The notes: generated by a model from the sequence alone, not told the origin. 64,000 bases of DNA from Nectonema munidae (GCA_030549495.1 JAUIRK010000830.1:62001-126000), one strand, 5' to 3'. Numbered from the stretch's first letter, positions 11,586 to 23,466 are shown. Numbers and translations: made by a program.

Positions 11586-13866
11586 CAGTGGTCCCTCTCC
11601 ACTTCGTGGTTCACTGCGGACTCGCTGATTTGCCTGTTATATCTATTCCTCTTGTTCTACTTTATTCGTAGTTCTGCCTGAGCATGGTATTGTCTGCAGT
11701 GTTGTGTGCGCTAATTGTGAATTTTTTTTTAAATACTAATTTATTAAAGCCCTACGATGGCACCAAAAGGCTCAGCCTTTTTGTTGAGAGAAAATGAGCT
11801 TCTTGACATGCTCAAAAAAGGAGACCGTTTGCTGCGGTTGGCCGCCATTAAGGAATCAACGGATCGTTACATCAAGAAGGAAGAGAAGAACAGCGAGTCT
11901 ACGGCAAAATTGTCTTTCAACAAAACAGCGAAAAGGATCCTGTAATAAGTCAATCGTTAAGGTGGAAGCTACATTAACCGTGTGGATTAATGATTAGCGT
12001 AGGTAAAGCATTTCCTTGGATACTAACACCATAAGAACTAAGGCCAAACAATTTCACCAACGCATGGCAGAGAAAATGGAGAACCAGGATATCAGTGACC
12101 AAGAAAAGCACGACAATTACGAAAACATTGAACCACGACCATCGACCGGATCCTCTAGCAAATCAACCGAGTTCATTGCCAGCAAGGAAAAAAGTTTTGA
12201 AGGGGATGCCATCTCGCACTCTCATAATGAAGAAGGAAGTCACAGGTTCTGGTTTTATGGCTCGAAAAGATCGAGTCACGTTGATACTCTGTGCGAATGT
12301 TGCAGGATTTATGCTAAAGTCAGGGCTTATTTATAAGTACAAAAATCCAAGAGCTCTAAGGAACAAAAATAATAACATGTTGCTTGTGCACTGGATTCAT
12401 AACCTTAGGACGAGGATTACAAAAATTTTTACGATGGACTGGTCTCATCAGTATTTTATCCCAATTCTGTCGACATAACATATGATGGGATCCACTTAGA
12501 ATTCTTGCCACCGAACACGACATCACTCATTCAGGCAATAGATCATAGCGTTATTCGCGCTTTATAGAAGAAATTCCCTGCAAAGCCTCGTTGAATCAAT
12601 CGATGAGGATGAAAACTTCTCGCTGAAGGCGTACTAGCGTGACTAACGATTGCATCGTGTCTGAAAAATATTCAGAAGACCATATACGACATGAAGAATG
12701 GGACTTTAATTGCGTGTTGGAAAAAAATTGTGGCCAGAAGTGGTGCAAGGTTTCTCTCCTGATGACATTCAGCAATTGATCAAGCTGTAAATCTGGCAAA
12801 ATTACTGGGTGGAGAGGGTTTTAATGATATGACTGTCGAAAATGACAATGATTTACTTGATGTGCATAGACGAAGACCTAGGTGAGCTGACCAAGTCAGC
12901 AAGTGAAACAACGAGAGGAAGAAGAAGGTTCAGGAATGCTATTGACGGTTGCATGTCAGTGTACAAAATCATGCTAAAACAAGCAAAGAAGCAGAGTCAG
13001 CAACTCAACATCACTATGCTCGAAAGAAGAAATCTACCACGCCAACGCCATTAGCTAAAGTACATGAAGAAGAAGTTACTATCTCTTATTCTGACTATAC
13101 CAATGTTTCCCAAACTGGGGGTAAATTACCCCTTGGGGGTAATTTAATAATTTTTCGGTGGTAATGGAGAGTTCAGAGAAAAAGATGTTGATAATTTAAT
13201 GTCAAAATAGTTTTAGTATGTAATGTAAACTAAATGGTAGCACTGTTCAAATACAATAAATATAAAATATCTAGTGTTTTCATTTAGTCATATTATATCT
13301 ATGTTGACAACATTTTTGGAAGGGGTAACATGCTTACTGGGGCATGTTAAATTGGGTAACAAGCTAAAAAAGTTTGCGAGCACTGGACTATACAGATACT
13401 ACAATACAACATGTGATAAAGTGGTTCATCAAGAAGAGCGTTAATTTATTCTCTTCCTGTCCTCCATTTCATCGTCATTTCCATCTTCGTGAAGGCAAGA
13501 ACCATCATAGTCAACAGTCTACGTGCAAGTACCTGTACTGCAAAGAATCAGTCTACTGAAGCGGTAGGATGTATCTTCTTCAATCGTCAGTAGTACCCTT
13601 ATAACGTTTTTAAAATAAAGTATTTAGGTTTAAGAGTTCAAAACTGGGTAACATTTTTAATTTATGTATGTAAACATTTTAGAATGGGAGGTTTGAAAAA
13701 ATAGGTGCACTACGGGAATGGGAAAGAAAGTGCCTGGCGAGGTATTTAAAGATATACTAATTACTAAAATAAAGTATTTATATTTAGAAAAAAATTTAGT
13801 GTCGCCACTTCGCGGATTTTCACTTTTCGCGGGTGGTCCTGGAACGATAAGTGAGGGAACACTGTA
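11584..13866 (+). mobile_element. Tigger/pogo DNA transposon, degenerate
   Basis: Runs 11586-13864. The left end begins CAGTGGTCCCTCTCCACTTC. The right end, read inward on the minus strand, is CAGTGTTCCCTCACTTATCG. Both ends are flanked by TA (11584-11585, 13865-13866), the target duplication of the Tc1/mariner-pogo superfamily. CAG-TG-TCCCTC is typical of Tigger ends. Imperfect TIRs and broken frames mark it as old. Confidence 0.88.
11757..13124 (+). pseudogene. Degenerate Tigger transposase
   Basis: An N-terminal CENP-B-like helix-turn-helix piece reads MAPKGSAFLLRENELLDMLK...ESTDRYIKKEEKN at 11757-11945. Later frames give RVTLILCANVAGFM...IYKYKNPRALRNKN (12200-12380), then EFLPPNTTSLIQAIDHSVIR near 12500-12560, which is the pogo/jerky block around the third catalytic aspartate (usually LQPxDqG). 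Several frameshifts and stops separate the pieces, so no functional protein is expected. Confidence 0.8.
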
Positions 13867-15773
13867 TTATTAAAAAAAACCTTACGCAAAAAGATTCTCG
13901 CAGGCTCTGAAAAAGCATTTTCTTGCAAGGCGGAAATAAAAATGAAGGATTTAATCTTTTAGACAAAGTAATTTCCGCAATCATTTCTGTATAAAGATAT
14001 TTATTTCAATCAGTTGTTTATTCAATTCATACTCAACATTCGCAAAAAAATTAATGTTTTTACTTTATTGACTTTTTTTGTCGCTATATAAACTCATAGA
14101 TTTAGGACAAGTGTTGGTCTATGGGCGCTTTTTGGATCTTTACAACCTCTTTTGGCTTTCAGAGTAGATCTTAGGTATTCATGCACTTTTTTTCTGATAA
14201 TAATGGAGAAAAATTCTATCCTATATCAACAGTGTAGGAATAGGCTTACGAGCTTTATTTTATTCGAAGTCTCATGCAGATATTAAGAGGTCGCACTTAC
14301 AGAGATTCAAGCCGCAGGTAGGAGAACGCACACTCTAAGGTGCTCTGCAAAAAGTCGCAGCTGGTAAACATTGTTCGGGACACAAGAGCTGATCTGCCGC
14401 GCAGAACACTTTTTATGAAGCAGCTCTTGAAAAGGATAATTCTTCTCTTTTAATGTTATTTTTGATGTTACTGTACCAACTAAGTAAAAAGTAGAATACA
14501 TCCTTTCATTGCCAGAAGTGGGCGAACGAGCTCCTAGATCCGCCCTTGAATCTCGGCATAATGCAGCTCTTGTATGTTTGCATCTTTAAAGTTTATGAAA
14601 CATGCTATCACTCATTTCTACAGAATGCTTATAAACTTAAATTGCGGGTACTTTTCTATTCCATTAACTTGCATACTTTTATAGGAAACATGAGCGAGCA
14701 AGCATCCACTTTCTCTCCCAAAACTACAATTTCTGTATCTAAGAGGCATTTAGCATTCGCTTCAAAACTTTGGATGATGATGGTTAGCATCTAAATTTGA
14801 ACCCATGCAATGAATTTCTAGAGTTGGGTACAACCTGGCGGCTCTTGTCCACACAGCAAAACCAATTGAGGCTTTCGATGACGCCAGGCCATTAACTAAG
14901 GACATTATCCCATGCTAAAAATAAATGGCAAAATGTTTGCAACGACTAAGCATAAAAAATATACACAAAAACAAATTCCGACATTTTTAAAGTGTTTAAA
15001 TCGTAAAAAAAATTTCAACTAGAATACGAAGCCCTAAAGTAATCCATACACTAGACTGGGGATCTAAAGGATATAAATCTTTAGATAATAATATATTAAC
15101 CATTCTTTAACACGTCTTTATTATATGCAGTAAAAAATACAGGATAAATTGATTCTCGCCTGTACGATTTTTCTACAAGAGCGATGTTTTTGTGCACTTC
15201 TGTATAATTTTAGTCTGATAAACAGGATAATGCAGGATATGCTTCAGAGTTGTGGAGTCGGAAAAATATTTGGCGACTTCGACTCGTCCTGTTTCTAATT
15301 TTTGAGACTGCAACCCCATTAAACAAACTAATTTTAAGATAAAATAAAAAAGTCCATTCTTTAATTTTTTGAATTTTTCTGCCTTTTTATATGAGTTGCA
15401 AAATACAAGGTTTGGAGTGAGAGGATAAAGATTTTTATGTTGCATTTACTAAAAAGAGTGTCCATGAATTTATTTTTAATCTAACATAATAATTATTTAT
15501 GAAATGCGCAATAATAACTACGACTCCAACTCTTCTCCAAAGGTGCGCTCCACGGACTACCACTTCACAACCCTGCTTATTCCAGCTAATTTATTTTAAA
15601 TATTTCGGAATCATGATGAGAATAAGAGCATATTTTATTACACGAGTAAAAAATTGGGGGACAAAGTAAAGAATTTGAAAATACTTGATACAAAGTTTAT
15701 AACTTAAAAAAGTAAAATATTGCAACTAGAACTAATGAAAGAAGTGGATGCAGACACGTGAGTGTCAACTTAT
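13867..15773. other. Intergenic; possible hAT-type fragment at 15.2-15.55 kb
   Basis: No convincing gene. Around 15254-15290 GTGGAGTCGG and CGACTTCGACTCG form an imperfect inverted pair, and 15520-15560 has ACGACTCCAACTC. Such GACTC/GAGTC-rich ends are common in hAT elements, but no target duplication was found. A minus-strand AATAAA at 15639-15634, about 140 nt past the agrin-like stop, is a plausible polyadenylation signal for that gene. Confidence 0.4.
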
Positions 15774-18700
15774 TCATCTATGAGAGAGGCAATGGCCAGT
15801 GCGCTTGACGAAAAGGCGCCTTCTTTCGGCGCAAGCAATGAGCATCATTTGGCACTGGGACGCGTAAGTCCTCTCGTCGTTTGCGCAGACGACGCCCTCA
15901 ATAGAGCTTCGGCAGGCTTTGGGGCACACGCATCTGCCGTGCTCGCAAGACGCGTAAAACGGACACACGTCTTCGTTAGCTCGCTCCGCAGACTCATTTT
16001 GCTCCAGAGGACACGGAATGTGATCGGGTGCGCCTCTTCCTGGCGTAGGCAATAGGGCGACATCGCATTTCATGCCCGTAAACTGTGGCTTGCAAACGCA
16101 CCTGCCCGTGTCTTGATCGCAATCTGATCGAAGTGAACCGATTGCGGAACAGCTACAAGGGACGCACTCACTTAGTTGTGGAACGGCTTTTCTAGATCGC
16201 CAATACCAACCAACGAAACAGGATTGACAAGATGCGCCCCGAACAGCATACTTGCACAAACATTTCTTGCTGTGCACTTCGCAGATCTTTGAGGAGAACA
16301 TGCTTCCAGAAGGATTGCAAGAACACGATTCACACTCCACAAACCTCATCGGAGAAGATCCGTTCTTTCGATAAAGGTCGATACAGCACTTTGAAGAATT
16401 AGTATCTTTCGAATGAAGCCCCACAAAATTCTTCCTTTGATGTGTATGCAGGCATTCTATAGGGAATTCAGGCAAACAAAAGGATAAGTTTTTGGCGGGG
16501 TGGATGGGAACTTGTTTATCACATGACTCTTTTTTCATATAACATAGGCTTCGGTAAACTCGGCCATTAAGTGCACAAATCGGATGCGAATAAGGAGTGT
16601 TGGAAAAGCATTTGAATTCGCAAATGCATTGAGTACTTAAGAAACTCCTTCTAGAACACTTTCCCCCGTATCTACAATTTTGCGAGGAACATAAAATGCT
16701 TCTTTTATTTAATAAGGATTCCCTATTACGCCTAAAGGTATATTCTCGCACTCCTGAAGTGTCATAACATTTACCGAAATGCATGATGGTAAGAGAGAGG
16801 TTATTCCTACAATTGTATCGATTCAAAGAGCACTTATTAGCAAAAGTCATGGCATTGGATGCGCAGAGGGGAGATAGAGATGAAGCACTTTCACAAGATG
16901 CTCGGCAAATAGAAGGCTTACTTTTATTAGTCATTCTGCGAAGACGAATTAACGCTTTGCGCTCACACGCTCCAAAATAACTAACCTTGACAAATTCGCT
17001 CTTTCTACAGGCACTGAGCCGCATTTCACACACACTGTTGTACGTGACACCGTCAGTACCGCATGTCACGTTCTTTTCAGACAGTGGATCTGTCAGAGCG
17101 CAAGTGCGCGGGCATTGGCACGTTGCTCGAACCTCACCCATTTCCATGATTTCCTCGACGCATTCTGCGTAAAAATCGCACTTTTGATTTATGCAACCAT
17201 CACACGGTCCCAAATGCAGAACAAGAAGGTCTGGAATGCGGGATAAGCATGCGTGTTGTTTCATTATGCACTCGTTGTTGTATGGCTGGCCATCACTTCC
17301 ACAAACAACATTAACATCCGTTGAGCAAAGTGGGCAATGACAAAAAAATTCTCCGTTACTTTCGAGACAAATTTCTTGAAATTCATTTGAGCAATTCAGT
17401 TTGTCACAGGAATTTAAATAAGAAACTCCTTTTGATAAAATTTCACAATTTCCATTCGATAAAATATACTCATCAATGTCTTTTCGTATACCCGTAGAGA
17501 AAGCTTTTTTCTCACAAAGCGTTTGCTCAAACTCACAAATATTGTCATATGTTATCCCCTTGGAAGAACAAACAGGTTTGTAGATAGAGGGGCATGAGTG
17601 AACTCCTTTACATATGCACTCTTTTATACCGTCTGAGCCCTTTTTACGGCAATAAGTATTATTGCTACATAATTTCGAATCACAGGCAAAATATTGAGAA
17701 TCTTTACAATGGGTAAAATCAATGGCTTCTAAAAAAATTTGGTTTTCGCAATTAAAAGCATTTAGAGAACATAAACTTTCAAATATTAAACCATTTGAGG
17801 CACAAATTTGTTGAGAAAAGTTATCTGAAGTTAAATCTCCATTCTTCTTATTACTAAGAGTTGAATGCTGTTTTCTTTGTCGAAATTTATTACAATTAGA
17901 ATCAGCACAAAGGCATACTGCATTTCTATTTTTATCAAGTGTACAAATTTGAGATTTACCACATGAAATTTTTGAGCATGGATTACAGCTGGAAATATGC
18001 TTCACATAAATCGATTTCATAGCATTACAGCTGGTTTTTTCCAAGTCACAAAGAGAAACATAATCTCTGCCATCGGTGCCGCAAACAGGAAGGGAAATTA
18101 TATGGTCACCATAATTATCGCAAGTTTGTAGACACATACACTTACTTCTATTTTCTCCAAAAATATTAGCAATACAAGTAGAATAAAAAGGACATACAAT
18201 ATCATTGCACATACTTGCATGAAAATTTTCCTCAAAGAATGGCTGATCACAGAGACCACGTGATTTGATATATGATTTCTTTAAATCATTAGCGTTTGTG
18301 TTGCAGCGTGCAAATTTAAAAAAACATTCATTTGCGTATACTATTTTTTCATTTGAACAAACAGGATCAATAAGATATGGACAATTTTGCTTGCATATAC
18401 ATAATGGTGAATTAGACGTAGAATTAGTGATGCAATAACCACCATCATGGCAAAAATAATTTTCACAAGGTAAAGTAGACTTAACAAATGTAGAGTTTCC
18501 AGAAATACCATTCGATGGTAGCAAGGGCGTTAAGAACTTATCAAAAATATAATCATAGTTAGGATTTATATATGATTCAATTTTTTGTATATTATTCAAA
18601 TTAATCCGGGTATATCTCAGATTTTGGGAATCCAAAAAGAAAATTTTAACATCTCCCTCTTTATAATTTTTAAAGCATCTATCTACATTTTTTTTGCTAG

Positions 18701-19013
18701 AAGGAACATTATAAATCATTTTATTACGGTTTTTAAACTTCATTTTTCCTTTAATTACTCGAATAATTCTAATAACAATAAAAGGATTTGATTTTTTTGA
18801 ATTCTTTGATCCATTTGAAATATTACTAAATACCTTAGAATAAAGGGTTTTGTTGATATCATTCAAAATTTTACCAGTAAAAATTATTGAGGAATTAAAT
18901 ATATTTTCTTTGGTGATTAAAATATCGCTATGAGAACAGTCATTATTAAAAGAGTAAAAAATATAAAACAGTACAAAAATGTTCTGATTCAATAAATTTA
19001 ACATAAACTTCAT
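15774..19013 (-). CDS. AGRN-like: Agrin-like secreted protein: NtA-like, nine follistatin/Kazal, two laminin-EGF
   Basis: An uninterrupted 1079-codon frame starts at ATG 19013-19011. Residues 10-22 (NIFVLFYIFYSF) look like a signal peptide. Residues about 30-160 contain IIFTGKIL, FIVIRIIRVIKGK and VKIFFLDS, resembling the NTR-like NtA domain of agrin. Eight cysteine-rich follistatin/Kazal modules follow (about 183-890), for example PVCSNEKIVYANEC, PVCGTDGRDYVSLC, VVCGSDGQPYNNEC and VTCGTDGVTYNSVC. Two laminin-EGF modules come next (about 905-1000; CSCNPSGSM and CSCSAIGSLRSDC). A ninth Kazal module (VVCANDERTYASQC) ends the protein at GHCLSHR. This is the order in the N-terminal half of agrin, an extracellular-matrix proteoglycan. 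The SEA, further EGF and laminin-G domains are absent and not seen downstream. Agrin genes normally have many introns; this frame has none. The N-terminal third is very AT-rich, the C-terminal third near 50% GC. The agrin assignment is firm in architecture, less so as strict orthology. Confidence 0.88.
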   Translation of the reverse strand: MKFMLNLLNQNIFVLFYIFYSFNNDCSHSDILITKENIFNSSIIFTGKILNDINKTLYSKVFSNISNGSKNSKKSNPFIVIRIIRVIKGKMKFKNRNKMIYNVPSSKKNVDRCFKNYKEGDVKIFFLDSQNLRYTRINLNNIQKIESYINPNYDYIFDKFLTPLLPSNGISGNSTFVKSTLPCENYFCHDGGYCITNSTSNSPLCICKQNCPYLIDPVCSNEKIVYANECFFKFARCNTNANDLKKSYIKSRGLCDQPFFEENFHASMCNDIVCPFYSTCIANIFGENRSKCMCLQTCDNYGDHIISLPVCGTDGRDYVSLCDLEKTSCNAMKSIYVKHISSCNPCSKISCGKSQICTLDKNRNAVCLCADSNCNKFRQRKQHSTLSNKKNGDLTSDNFSQQICASNGLIFESLCSLNAFNCENQIFLEAIDFTHCKDSQYFACDSKLCSNNTYCRKKGSDGIKECICKGVHSCPSIYKPVCSSKGITYDNICEFEQTLCEKKAFSTGIRKDIDEYILSNGNCEILSKGVSYLNSCDKLNCSNEFQEICLESNGEFFCHCPLCSTDVNVVCGSDGQPYNNECIMKQHACLSRIPDLLVLHLGPCDGCINQKCDFYAECVEEIMEMGEVRATCQCPRTCALTDPLSEKNVTCGTDGVTYNSVCEMRLSACRKSEFVKVSYFGACERKALIRLRRMTNKSKPSICRASCESASSLSPLCASNAMTFANKCSLNRYNCRNNLSLTIMHFGKCYDTSGVREYTFRRNRESLLNKRSILCSSQNCRYGGKCSRRSFLSTQCICEFKCFSNTPYSHPICALNGRVYRSLCYMKKESCDKQVPIHPAKNLSFCLPEFPIECLHTHQRKNFVGLHSKDTNSSKCCIDLYRKNGSSPMRFVECESCSCNPSGSMFSSKICEVHSKKCLCKYAVRGASCQSCFVGWYWRSRKAVPQLSECVPCSCSAIGSLRSDCDQDTGRCVCKPQFTGMKCDVALLPTPGRGAPDHIPCPLEQNESAERANEDVCPFYASCEHGRCVCPKACRSSIEGVVCANDERTYASQCQMMLIACAERRRLFVKRTGHCLSHR

Positions 19014-19359
19014 TCTAATAAATAATATTTGATTTTGGGTCGTACTAATTTAAGACAACAAATTCGAAATACTCGATAAATTAGATAAATTAGGTATAAA
19101 AATATAAAAAAGAAAGAAAAAATTTAACAATTTTTAAAGGCAAACTAAATTATACAAATTTTACAAAAATTAAAATGATCTTTTAATGAAAACTTTAAAG
19201 TAGTAAGAATCTTCTCTAGCCTTACTAATAATGATAGAGAAGTTTTCTCAAACTACAATTAATTATATATTTTTTTTCACCGAAGTTTACGTTTTAATTA
19301 TTAAGAATGACAAAATTTAAGCAAACTTTTAAGACCTTTTTTCCATTAGATTAATTAAG

Positions 19360-19496
19360 AATCCTTTGTTGTTTTTAATCTAATTACATTTCTTTTACTG
19401 TGTTAAAAATTTACGAAAATATTTTTGCGTAGGGTTCTTTGAAAGATTTATCATATTCCAGGGGTTCCGCGAAGGTAAAAAGGTTGAGAAACGCTG
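19360..19496. mobile_element. Right end of a hAT-type element
   Basis: CCAGGGGTTCCGCGAAGG followed by AAAAGGTTGAGAAACGCTG is the classic outward-facing end of Charlie-like hAT elements (reverse: CAGCGTTTCTCAACCTTTTT...CGCGGAACCCCTGG). The other end, expected to lie to the left, was not found, so the left limit given is arbitrary. Confidence 0.5.
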
Positions 19497-19620
19497 GTCT
19501 AGACTGAAAATTTGTCAATGCAACAGGTCCATTATTTTATCTCTAATAATATATCTTTCCATTTTATTTATCTTTTTCTACTATTTTATTAAAACTTAAA
19601 AAATTTTTTTTATGTAAAAA

Positions 19621-21838
19621 GGTGGTCAAATCTCCGTTGTAGTGAATGTTTTTTTCTGGTCCCAAAATTCGCCTATATTTTAACATTGCAAATTTTAGGC
19701 TTTTTTCTGATTAGTGAACTCTCTACTGTGAACAGTTAACATTTTTCTTGGTCCCAAATATCAAATTTTAATATAAATGACACTGTATTTAGTGAACAAA
19801 CATTTTGTTCACTCAGCCATATCACACAATAAGAAACCACAGCACTCTATTTGTAATTTAACAAAAAGATATTTTTCACCTCCAGCACCTGGTCCCTTTC
19901 ATGTATGGCTGAATCTTTTGTGTCTGATTATAAATTTATTTTAATTATCTTTCTATTTGTAAAATTTCTTTCTTTGTGTGTTGCAGAATTATATGAATTA
20001 GGAAAATTCTCAAATCGCATAAATATTTTACAATGGAAAACAAATCTTCTTCGAATATTGAAAAGGCCATGACGTCCAAGAGAAAAAAATTGTCAATATT
20101 TGAAAAATTAGGAATTTTAAAGGCCGCAGAAAATAACAGCCAAAGAAATGTTGCTCAAACTTATGGAATATCTGTCGGTGCAGTCAACAATATTCTAAAA
20201 CGTAAAAGGGAAATTTTAGAGCATGCTGAAGAAAACTGCAATCCTGAGACAAAAAGACTCCAAATCTGTAAAAATGAAGAACTAAACAGTAAAGTGTGGC
20301 AGTGGTTTGTCACAAAAAGATCTAAAGGCTATCCTATATCTGGTCCATTGGTTCAAGCTCAGGCTCTGAAATTCGCTGACCAATTTGGCAGAACAGAATT
20401 CAAAGCATCAAATGGATGGTTGGAGAAGTTCTGCGTTCGTTATAACATCAGGTTCAAAAAGTTATGTGGTGAAAGTGCTAGTGTGGATGCTGAAACCGTA
20501 ACAATATGGAAGCAGTGACTTTCCTCACTCATTGATAACTATAATGCTGATGACATCTACAACTGCGACAAAACAGAACTCTTCTTTAAAGCCATGCCAG
20601 ACAAGTCACTCTTAATGTCTCAAGAATTAGCACATGGCAACAAAGTCTCCAAAGATAGACTCACACTGTTGCTGGGTGCAAACATAACTGGCACAAATAA
20701 ATTGAAACCCCTTATAATCGGCAAAAGTGAAAAACCACGTTGTTTCAAGCATAAAGATAAGTCTAAGTTACCTGTTACTTGGAGACATAGTAAAAAAGGG
20801 TGGATGAATTCTCTTCTATTTGAAGATTGGTTAAAAGACCTCAACAAGTCAATGAAATTCCAAAAGCGAAATGTTATTTTGTTCATCGACAATGCTCCAA
20901 GTCACCCTAAAGTTGAAATGTCAAACATAACCGTTGTCTTCTTTCCAGCAAACTCTACTAGTGAGCTCCAACCAATGGATCAAGGAATCATCAAAGCAGT
21001 AAAGTGTGGTTATCGAAAAAGAATGTTACAGAAAGTTCTTCTCAACATGGAATCTTCTGCAAATACAAGTGATTTTGTTAAATCCATTACGGTCTTTGAT
21101 GCTATTTATTGGATCGCTCAAACCTGGAAAGATGTGACACAGAGCTGCATCCAGAAGTGTTTTCAGCGTCCGGGTTTCTTTTTTGAAAGATCTACTACTG
21201 ACCAGATAGAGGACAACATTGTTTATCTTCAACCTCTCGTGAATCTCATTGCCAAGCAAAGTCAAACAGAACCCATCTCTGCTGAGGATTATGCAGATAT
21301 TGAACATTATGAAATTGTGTATGTTGGTAATTCTGATGATTGGGAGCAGGAAATCCTTTCCTCCTCATACTCTGAGCGTGATATTGAGTCAATTGAGGAC
21401 ATTGACAGTGAGATAGTCAAGCCGTCTCAAGCAGCAATCTTACAAGCTTTGGATAAACTTTTAGCTGCAGCTTCTGGTGACAGTAAAGTTTTGGACATCA
21501 TTATGCAAACTCAGTCAGCAGTGCATGATATGCTATTCAGAAACAGACTTACGTCATTAAAGCAATCTACATTGAAGGACTTTTTCAAGAGTTCCGATTC
21601 ACAATGCAACAAAAAATGAACATTATTTGATACATTTTATGTGTATAAAGATTGTGTACATATTTTTTTCTGATAAAAATTTTATTTCATGTCCTTAACA
21701 ATAAATCTATGGTTAATTTCATACATATTTTGATGTTTTATCATCTTTCAGCATAATTTCTGATTAGTGAACACCTCCAATTAGTGAACATATTTGGTCG
21801 GTCCAAAAGATGTTCATTAATGGGAGGTTTGACTGTAT
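19621..21838 (+). mobile_element. Tigger/pogo DNA transposon, nearly intact
   Basis: Left end 19621-19665 (GGTGGTCAAATCTCC...) and right end 21795-21836 (reverse: CAGTCAAACCTCCCATTAAT) are diverged inverted repeats. Sub-terminal GGTCCCAAA / TTTGGACC and TTAGTGAAC blocks are also shared. A TA follows the right end (21837-21838). CAGTCAAACCTC is a usual Tigger terminus. The left terminus has decayed by a few bases. Confidence 0.82.
20033..21619 (+). pseudogene. Tigger transposase with one premature stop
   Basis: A single 529-codon frame is interrupted only by TGA at 20516-20518, between residues 161 and 163. Parts in order are a CENP-B-type N-terminal HTH (KRKKLSIFEKLGILKAAENN), a second CENP-B/HTH domain (SGPLVQAQALKFADQFG), and the DDE_1 catalytic core. 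The core has NCDKTEL (first Asp), VILFIDNAPSH (second) and NSTSELQPMDQGIIKA (third), and an acidic C-terminal tail follows. Start is the ATG at 20033. The family usually encodes 500-600 residues, so length is complete apart from the stop. This is the best-preserved coding transposon here and probably the youngest Tigger of the three. Confidence 0.9.
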
Positions 21839-22000
21839 TAAGAAAAGAGGTTTTTGCATTTGAGTTTATAATAATTGTATTGATTTTAAGTCTTTATTTA
21901 TTTTGAAAGACTATATTATAGATGAATCATTAGTGCCTTTGAAGACAACAGGTAATGGTAATTGCTTATTTAATAGTGAAAATTTTGCTATATACAAATA

Positions 22001-22292
22001 TAAAATTTAAAATCGTGCAAATTGCAAAGTATAGGTAATAACTTTTGTAACATCGTATGAGGTAGCAAAATATGAACAGAAAGTTTGATATTTTTTGATT
22101 TTTTAAAGAATATTTTTCGATTCTTTGATTACAGAATTTTATTTTGATTATTTGACAAATATAATATGTAAAATCGTGCAAATTGCAAAGTATAGGTAAT
22201 AACTTTTGTAATATCGTATGAGGTAGCAAAATATGAACAGAAAGTTTGATATTTTTTGATTTTTTAAAGAATATTTTTCGATTCTTTGATAT
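22001..22292 (+). repeat. Direct duplication, period 161 bp
   Basis: A block of about 124 bp beginning AAAATCGTGCAAATTGCAAA and running through GATTTTTTAAAGAATATTTT occurs at 22009-22131 and again from 22171, almost identical. The high identity suggests a recent tandem duplication. Confidence 0.85.
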
Positions 22293-22299
22293 GAATTAT

Positions 22300-22946
22300 C
22301 GCGGTATACAGGTTGGAGATGAACCAACGTAGTATACAGGTATAATGTATATAGGTAGTAACTTATGTAGCATCGTCTCCCCGAATGAGGTATATCAAAT
22401 CTTACATCTAGCAGAATGTGAACAGAAAGTTGAACATTGTCTCCCTAGTTATTTGTACATGGAATAGAAACCATCGTATTAAGATGAATCATTGTAGTAT
22501 ATAGTTTGGAGATGAATCATCGTAGAATACAGGTTGGAGAAGAATCATCGTAATTTACGGGTTGGAGATAACACGCAAGTTGTCTACCCGCGTTCAACCG
22601 TACAGGTTATGAGAATATATCATTACATATTAGAGAAGAGTTTTCTAAACTCTTTATACTGAAAAAATATTTCTTCAAATATATTACTGTTTTAGTTTAA
22701 AATGCATCCCTTATCTGCTAATTAATGGTATGAAGCACATGGAAAATATAAACAGTAAAATGGTATTTCTTAAGGACTTATGATATAAGTAATGTATTCT
22801 GAAAGCCCATAAAAAATGCTTTAATTTGGTATATCGCATGATGCATTTTGTTGAGAAATGTGAAAGTTATAAGCGTTTTAATATTTGACTAAGATTTAAG
22901 CTAGGAACACTATAAATAAACTAAGCGTACACTAGCCCGATAAAAT
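22300..22946. repeat. Decayed repeat tract with recurring GAATCATCGTA phrases
   Basis: Short variant phrases such as GGTTGGAGATGAACCA, GTTTGGAGATGAATCATCG and GGTTGGAGAAGAATCATCG recur between 22308 and 22570. GTCTCCCCGAATGAGGTA and AAGTTGTCTACCCGCG echo the family-B hairpin loop. 22785-22870 is the inverted counterpart of 1083-1160. No coding potential. Confidence 0.5.
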
Positions 22947-23466
22947 AAACCACACACGCGTGCTAAAGATGTGGTGTAGCGTATGCGAGATAAGAATTCA
23001 CTGCGCTCACAAACGCGTAATGCAAAATGTGTTCATCCTTCTTCTCATAGTTATGCTCTAAAATCAATCAATAATGTGATTTATTCTTTGCACACTGTCG
23101 GTATAAATATAACGAATGCCCTTCGTTAAAAATTAGAAAGGTTGTATCTAAACTAAATAAAAGTAGACTACGATTATCCAACAAAACTCGTACATTCAAT
23201 CGACAAAACCACACACGCGTGCTAAAGATGTGGTGAAGCGTATGTGAGATAAGAATTCATTGCGCTCACAAACACGTAATGCAACATGTGTTAATTTTTC
23301 TTCGCATAATTATGCTCTAAAATCAATCAATAATGTGATTTATTCTTCGCACACTGTCGGTATAAATATAACGAATGCCCTTCGTTAAAAATTAGAAAGG
23401 TTGTATCTAAAATAAATAAAAGTAGACTACGATTATCAAACAAAACTCGTACATTTAATCGACATT
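22947..23466 (+). repeat. Tandem duplication, two units of 259 bp
   Basis: The unit starting CCACACACGCGTGCTAAAGA occurs at 22950 and 23209. Both copies contain GCACACTGTCGGTATAAATA and AATGCCCTTCGTTAAAAATT and end with AACAAAACTCGTACATT. They differ by only scattered substitutions. Confidence 0.92.

Noticed and set aside
16783-17172. Short plus-strand frames inside the agrin-like gene
   Set aside because: Shadows of the minus-strand Kazal modules.
22947-23466. Possible long terminal repeats of a retroelement
   Set aside because: The two 259 bp copies are directly adjacent with no internal coding region, no primer site and no TG...CA ends; they are a tandem duplication.
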